Origin: Mycocentrospora acerina
Taxonomy: Eukaryota > Ascomycota > Dothideomycetes > Pleosporales
Assembly (NCBI GenBank): GCA_022701365.1
Contig: JAKUHH010000079.1
Location: forward strand, 1 to 13,611
Direction of reading: 5' to 3'
Length of the DNA: 13,611 nucleotides
Part shown: positions 8,438-13,611 of the stretch, piece after piece
Numbering within the stretch: the first letter of the stretch is position 1
Layout: the number at the start of each line of letters is the position of its first letter
Made by a program: the position numbers and the translations under genes
Notes under the pieces: generated by a model
What the model was told of the DNA's origin: nothing
Seen by the model: the letters and a program-made list of their open reading frames with translations, nothing else
Database searches by the model: none

Positions 8438-8945
8438 AAGTAAGAGGGCTGTTTAGCTTAGGCTAGAAAGTAGTTAGCTAAAGGTAGATTAGATGTAAGA
8501 GGTAGAATATTTATTAAAGTAGACTAGCATTAATTGTAGAATTTAATAAAAAGACAAAGAAGCTACATTAAAAATTCTATAAAATAATAAAATTATTATT
8601 ACATTCTTTTATAGATATCTTTTTAATAAATTTATTAAAGAATATAAAAATATTCTTTCTTATATAAAGATTGTATTAAAAAATGTTTTTCTAGGACTTT
8701 AATTTTTTCTTAGCTTTAATCTATAAAGCAGAATCTTTTTAGTCTTAAAATAAAATATTTTTATATTTTAAAATAATTTATAACGCTATATATAATAATT
8801 TATAAGTTTTCTATAATTAATATAAAAAAAAGTTTAGAAATTAGATTAAACTCTGTAAAATAAGACTACTATAAAGTAATTTATCTATGTAAAACCTTTT
8901 AAGTACTAATAGTACTATGCTGTTATCTCTGCAAAAAAACAAATT
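8438..8945. other. AT-rich spacer between R1 and R2
   Basis: Very AT-rich with long TA/A/T runs, especially 8570-8830. A purine-rich tail at about 8440-8520 may be further decayed minisatellite. No gene is seen. Confidence 0.6.
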
Positions 8946-8949
8946 ATTA

Positions 8950-10004
8950 GGTGTACTTATGCCTCTCTCTACCCTTTTCTAAAAAGCCTTTTTTAGAACC
9001 CCTATATAGATCCTAGATAATTGTACTATTTCTATCTACTAGAAAGAGAATTCTCTACACTATAGCTGCTTTGCATATAAATTTATAACTTTTTCTTATT
9101 CTAAGCCTTTACATAAGGTCCTATTTAGGTTAGTAGTTAAGTAAGTGGTTGTTAAAATTTTTAATTAGCAGGTTATTAGAAGCAGCTATCTACTCTCTAT
9201 AAGACACTAAAAACTATAAGTCTAGTTTCTATAAAATAAATTAAGATCTAGTAGGCTTTATTTTCTAGATTACAGGAAGCTACTACTAACTGTTGTTAAT
9301 ATTGCTAAAGTAGAGACACTTAATCTAATTAAATAGTTTTATCTTTAAGAGAAAAATTTATACTATATTAACACTTTTAATGCTATTCTCTTTATTACTG
9401 TTAGGCAGAGAATATTTAACTGCTAGATAGTATGTGCTTAAGGTAAGAACTTCTTATAGAGTTAAATTAGTTATAACAGGCTTAGAGTGCTATTCCTAAG
9501 ATATATAAGTATTATATTCTTATACAGTTATTTCCTTTCTAAGCCTACTAGTAGATTAACGCCCTATTTATTATATGCTAAAAAATACTTATTAACTCTA
9601 AACTTATCTACTAAAGAGTAGTACTAGCATTTGTTGTAGATCTACTTAAGCTATTAGCGCTAGCTGCTTAATTAGAGGTGTACTAAACATTTCTTAAGAA
9701 TCTTTTTATAGAGGCAGGTAGCAATGTACTTAACAGAACTCTCTAGATATTTTAATATTGCTAATAAAGTAAATATTAGATAGTAGCTGTTTAGAGTTCT
9801 AAGATTACTGCAGTTAGTAAACTTTAGAATCTTAGTAAAGATCTTAAGAAGTAGTCTGTTAAGCATTATTATTAATATTTAGCTTAAAATTATAGAATAG
9901 AGAGGCAAGTTTAGAGGTATTAGAGAAGGCTTTAAAAAGAGTAAGGCAAGGTAGAGAAGAAGATTAAGAGGCCTAGAGAATAAAAGTTTAATATTAAGAT
10001 TTTG
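8950..10004. repeat. repeat module R2
   Basis: Second copy of the large repeat, with anchors at 8981, about 9118, 9635 and about 9789. An open minus-strand frame of 64 codons (9672-9866) matches those in R1 and R4. One + strand phase (from 8962) can be read through the whole module, but its stop frequency is no better than expected for such AT-rich DNA. I do not assign a gene. Confidence 0.82.
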
Positions 10005-10209
10005 CGCTAGTACACGCTAGGACGCGCTAAAAGGTGAAAGATAGGTGAAAGATAGGTAAGAGAGAGGTGAAAGATAGGTGAGAGAGAGATGAAAGAGAGG
10101 TGAGAGAGAGGTGAAAGAGAGGTGAGAGAGAGGTGAAAGAGAGGTGAGAGAGAGGTGAAAGAGAGGTGAGAGAGAGGTGAAAGAGAGGTGAGAGAGAGGT
10201 TAAAGAAAG
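10005..10209 (+). repeat. composite minisatellite of R2: three 10-bp units then sixteen 11-bp units
   Basis: Three units of the CGCTAGTACA type (10005-10033, the last one base short) run directly into sixteen consecutive 11-bp units (10034-10209). From the second unit on, the 11-mers alternate between GTGAAAGAGAG-like and GTGAGAGAGAG-like forms, so the real period is a 22-bp dimer. One strand is almost pure purine, which can favour triplex or slipped structures; that is inference. Neither 10, 11 nor 22 is a multiple of three, and TGA stops arise in the phases, so the array is unlikely to be coding. Confidence 0.93.
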
Positions 10210-10685
10210 CTGAACAAAAGATAAAAGTAATACTTTATAAAAACAAACCTTATACTTTAATTTAAGAACTAATAGCTTTTCTTAAACCCTTATTGCAACC
10301 TAAGATAAAGGTACTATAATAAGCTTTTCTTATTTTGTCTCTTTTAAGTCTTAAACAGGAATTTTTTTTAAGTGTTTTATAATATTCTAAATTATAGTTT
10401 GCTATAATAATATAATTTAAACTTTCTTTAAAAGACCTCCTTAATTAAGTTTTAATTTTACTTAAATTGCTTAATTAATTAAAGTTCTGTAACTATTATA
10501 TCTTTTTTTTATTATAAATCTATAAGCTCTTTTTGTTGTATTTTTAATAGTTAAAGTTAAAATAAATTAATTTTAAATTACAGCACGCAAATAATAAAAC
10601 AGAACGTGTTCTTTTTATTATAAAATCTCTAATTTCTTAATTCTCTCTATAAATATAAAAAGCTTCTTTAACCTCTAGTAAGAAT
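10210..10685. other. AT-rich spacer between R2 and R3
   Basis: Contains T-rich runs and TTAATTAA-type stretches near 10440-10490. No gene or RNA is seen. Similarity to the other spacers is weak at most. Confidence 0.6.
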
Positions 10686-10689
10686 CTTA

Positions 10690-11749
10690 TAAGCATACGT
10701 CTCTCTAAGTAGCCTCTTCTAAAAAGCCTTTTTTAATACCTCTATATAGCTAAGAAAACTAATTTTCCTATTTTTCTCTTTAAAATATAATTTTATTTCT
10801 TTACAGTTACTTTGCACTTAAAGTCTTAACCTTGTCTTATAGAATACTTCTAAGTTAGGTCTTATTTAGGTTAGCAGTTAATTAGTAGGTCTTTAAACTC
10901 TCTAATTAGTAGGTTATTAGAAGTAGCATACTACTCTCTCTTAGAAACTAAGAACTACAAGTCTAGTTTCTAGGAAATATATTTAGATCTAGTAGGCTTT
11001 CCTTTCTAGAATCTTTTTATAAACCTCTAATCCTTGTAAATATTACTAAAGCAGAGACACTTAATCTAACTAAATATTTTTAACCTTAGAAGAAAAAGTT
11101 GTACTTTGTTAATATAAAAATTCTTATTATTATTATTATTGTTGTTGTTGCAAAGCAGAGGAAATTTAAATATTAGAACTTTTATTCCTAGACTAAGAAG
11201 CTCTTATAATATTAATTTTGTACTTAAGTAAGGCTATATTAGTCCCTATAAGCTGTAAGTAAATATTTAAATTAAATTTTCTCTCTAATTTTACAAGGAT
11301 TTTATATCTAAGATTATTATATGCTAGGAGTTTGTTAGTACTCTTAGAATTGTCTATCTTAGAGTAATACAAACATTTGTTATAGATCTACTTAAGCTAT
11401 TAGCGCTAGCTGCTTATTTAGAGGCGTACTAAACATTTCTTAGGAATCTTTTTATAAAGGCAGGTAGTAATATACTTAACAGAACTCTCTAGTTATTTTA
11501 ATATTGCTAATAAAGTAAATATTAGATAGTAGCTGTTTAGAGTTCTAGGATTACTGCAGTTAGTAAACTTTAGAATCTTAGTAAAGATCTTAAGAAGTAG
11601 TCTGTTAAGCATTGTTATTAATATCTAGCTTAAAATTGTAGAGTTAGTAAGCAAGTTTAGGGGTATTAAAGAAAGCTTTATAGAAAGTATAGCAAAGTAG
11701 AGAGAAGGTTAAAAGAACTAAAGATAAAAAGTTTTATATTAAGAAGACA
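10690..11749. repeat. repeat module R3
   Basis: Third copy, with anchors at 10721, about 10860, 11381 and about 11529. The minus-strand frame that is open in R1, R2 and R4 is cut here by a TAA near 11490-11500, which arises from an A/T difference rather than a transition. A (TTA)n-(TTG)n microsatellite lies at 11124-11150. Confidence 0.82.
11124..11150 (+). repeat. trinucleotide run (TTA)n followed by (TTG)n
   Basis: About five to six TTA units are followed by three to four TTG units. TTG to TTA is the CpA-to-TpA change on the other strand, so the whole run may once have been TTG, partly converted by RIP. Confidence 0.75.
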
Positions 11750-11908
11750 CACTAGTACTCGCTAAAACTCGCTAAGAGGTAAAAGAGAGGTGAGAGAGAG
11801 GGGAGAGAGAGGTGAGAGAGAGGGGAGAGAGAGGTGAGAGAGAGGCGAGAGAGAGGTAAGAGAGGCGAGAGAGAGAGGTAAGAGAGGCGAGAGAGAGGTG
11901 AGAGAGAG
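11750..11908 (+). repeat. composite minisatellite of R3: three 10-bp units then about twelve 11-bp-type units
   Basis: Three 10-bp units (11750-11778, the last one base short) are followed by 11-bp purine units (11779-11908). Here GTGAGAGAGAG alternates with GGGAGAGAGAG and then GCGAGAGAGAG; a few units are 9 or 13 bp. The alternating position differs from R2, so the dimer pattern arose separately in each array. Confidence 0.9.
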
Positions 11909-12469
11909 ATTATAGAGTAATTAACGTCAGTTAATAAAGAACTAATTTAAAAAGAGAAAATTATAATTTTAGATAGAAGGTCTTTTATTTTATCTAAAGA
12001 GAGACTAAAGACAGAAAAAAAGTTTACAAATAATAAAGAGCAAATAGCAAAGTAAAAACTGCAAAATAAAAAAGTGTCTATGTAAACCATCTTAATAATA
12101 TTAAATTAAAAGTTCTCTAACAAGAAATTCTAAAAAAGTAAATAAATATTTAAATTCCTATTAATTTTTTAAATTAAAGTATTTAGATTATGCAAATTAA
12201 TTATTACTAATAACTACTTCTAGCTATTAAAATCTGCTTAACACCTTAGCTTTTTTTAATTCTATTTTAACATAAATATTACTATGTAATTAAAATTACT
12301 GTTTAATAGAAGTCTATATAAAATTTTTATTGTTTATGCAGTTTTTATTAGTTTTTGTTAAACCTATATAATATTAAAAGGTAACAAATTATATGCTTTA
12401 ATTATAAGATTATTGCTATTAAACCCTCTTAGATTAACTCTAACTTTAGTTAACCTCTGTTAAGATTGC
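11909..12469. other. AT-rich spacer between R3 and R4
   Basis: A/T-rich with many short homopolymer runs. No gene, RNA or clear repeat is recognised. Confidence 0.6.
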
Positions 12470-13540
12470 TTATGCATATCTTCTTTCTATAGACCTTTTT
12501 AAAAAGCCTTTTCTAGAACCCTACAGAAGTTTATTGCTAACTATTTTACTCCTATTTAGTAAGGAAGGCAATCTTAAATTATTATACTAGGCTAACTGTG
12601 CACTTAAATTTTACACTATCCCTTATTCTAGGCTTCTACTCAGGGTCCTATTTAGGCTAACAGTTAAGTAAGAGGTTGTTAAAGTTTCTAATTAGCAGGC
12701 TATTAGAAGCAGCTATCTACTCTCTTTTAAATACTAAAAACTATAAGACTAGCTTCTAGGAAATAAATCTTAATTTATAAGGCCTTATTTTCTAGAATTC
12801 TTTACGCTACTAATAACCTTCTTCAGCATTACTAAAATAAAGACACTTAATCTAGCTAAATAATCCTATCCTAAGAAGTTAAAGATAAATTATGTTATAC
12901 TCTCTATTACTATCTTCTTTATTGCTATCTTCTTTGTTGCTATCTTCTTTATTATAATTAAGCAAAGAAAAAGAAATTATTAGATATTGCTTATTTAGAG
13001 TAAGAACTTCCTGTAAAGTAAGATTAAATGTAAAGGTATTTTATAGCAAAGTCTATAATATGTAAGTAACTTTATCTTAGCTAGTTCTTTCCTTCTAAGT
13101 CTTACAGGTTAAAAGATCCTATATATGTTAAATACTAGCATTTGCTTGCAATAACTAAACTAATCTTGTCTAGTGTAGTAAAACTGCTTTTTATAGATCT
13201 ACTTAAGCTATTAGCGCTAGCTGCTTATTTAAAGGCATACTAAATGTTTATTAGGAACTGTTTTGTAAAGGCAGGTAGCAACATGCTTAACAGATCTCTT
13301 AAGGTATTTTAAAGTAGCTAACAAAGTAAATATTAGATAGTAGCTGTTTAGAGTTCTAGGATTGCTGCAGTTAGTAAACTTTAGAACCTTAGTAAAGATC
13401 TTAAAAGGTAGTCTGTCTAGCATTATTATTAATATTTAGCTTAAAATTGTAAAGTTAGCAGGTAAGCTTAGAGGTATTAAAGAAGGCTTTAGAGAAGGTA
13501 AGAGAGAGTAAAGAAGAAAGAAAAGAAAAATTAAGAGTAA
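12470..13540. repeat. repeat module R4, lacking the terminal minisatellite
   Basis: Fourth copy, with anchors at 12501, about 12648, 13192 and about 13340. A minus-strand frame of 64 codons (13229-13423) matches R1 and R2. Homology fades into purine-rich sequence at about 13495-13540. The 10-bp and 11-bp units present in R1-R3 are absent, so the unit is cut short just before the composition changes near 13560. Confidence 0.8.
12907..12951 (+). repeat. three tandem 15-bp units (TTGCTATCTTCTTTA)
   Basis: Three adjacent 15-bp copies differ only by G/A at two positions, TTG or TTA. The corresponding place in R1-R3 is not expanded this way, so it is a local expansion in R4. Confidence 0.85.
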
Positions 13541-13559
13541 ACAAAACTTATAGCAAAAC

Positions 13560-13611
13560 CTACCAATTATTTATCGGATGTTTTTCGATGAAAACCCAGT
13601 GGCACGGCTCG
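13560..13611. other. right-edge segment with raised G+C and CpG
   Basis: From about 13572 the sequence contains several CpG within roughly 40 bp and lacks the TA-rich texture of everything before it. It looks like unmutated DNA at the edge of the AT-rich island, or an insertion or assembly junction. It is too short to identify. Confidence 0.55.

Larger units (their letters stand above)
7270..13540. repeat. array of four diverged direct repeats, period about 1.7-1.8 kb
   Basis: Shared anchors recur in the same order. The AAAAAGCCTT-type anchor occurs at 7300, 8981, 10721 and 12501. The TAGATCTA anchor occurs at 7953, 9637, 11383 and 13194, giving periods of 1684, 1746 and 1811. A block around AGAGTTCTAGGATT-CTGCAGTTAGTAA follows each time about 150 bp later. 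Each unit is a conserved module of about 1.05 kb, then a composite minisatellite (R1-R3), then a poorly conserved AT-rich spacer. Differences between modules are dominated by transitions, as expected from RIP on duplicated DNA. Confidence 0.88.

Noticed and set aside
8962..9960. A long + strand gene through module R2
   Set aside because: The phase can be read across the module, but it has about 27 stops in about 330 codons, close to chance for this composition, so coding is not supported.
10034..10209. CRISPR-like array
   Set aside because: The units are contiguous 11-mers without unique spacers; it is a minisatellite in what appears to be a fungal genome.
7270..13540. R1-R4 as LTRs or rDNA spacers
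   Set aside because: I saw no TG...CA terminal inverted repeats, primer site or polypurine tract at the ends, and no rRNA sequence in the array.

Overview
The window is a heavily mutated, AT-rich stretch of what looks like a filamentous ascomycete genome. The main content is a dead Ty3/Gypsy LTR retrotransposon of the chromovirus type. Almost every decay change is a transition (CpA to TpA, or TpG to TpA). Gln and Trp codons have become TAG/TAA, and catalytic Asp has become Asn, Gly has become Arg, His has become Tyr and Cys has become Tyr. This is the signature of repeat-induced point mutation (RIP). I infer an AT-rich, gene-poor, possibly subtelomeric region of a Pezizomycotina fungus; the species cannot be told.

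Region 1 (1-5854) is the retrotransposon on the + strand, with its 5' end outside the window. It holds the end of gag with a CCHC zinc knuckle and a Cys-rich tail. Pol follows in the -1 frame: aspartic protease, reverse transcriptase, RNase H, integrase with a GPY/F-type C-terminus, and a chromodomain. A 280-bp piece of RNase H is duplicated, with an undetermined base (N at 2802) at the seam. Between pol and the 3' LTR lies a broken antisense gene (5376 to 4855). Its Cys spacing fits a Zn2Cys6 cluster, and it is followed by a charged, probably coiled-coil segment. A polypurine tract and a 393-bp LTR (5462-5854) with 7-bp terminal inverted repeats close the element.

Region 2 (5855-7270) starts with a degraded Lys-rich reading frame of unknown identity (5892 to about 6848), then an AT-rich spacer.

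Region 3 (7270-13555) is an array of four diverged direct repeats, R1 to R4, with a period of about 1.7-1.8 kb. R1-R3 each end in a composite minisatellite: 10-bp units followed directly by 11-bp purine-rich units. R4 lacks it. AT-rich spacers separate the copies. The last roughly 40 bases of the window (about 13572-13611) are clearly richer in G+C and CpG, which suggests an edge of the mutated island or a junction.

No intact gene, tRNA, rRNA or CRISPR array is visible. The genes do not work together as a living system. The biologically interesting parts are the antisense accessory gene within the retroelement and the repeat array with its two-tier minisatellite.
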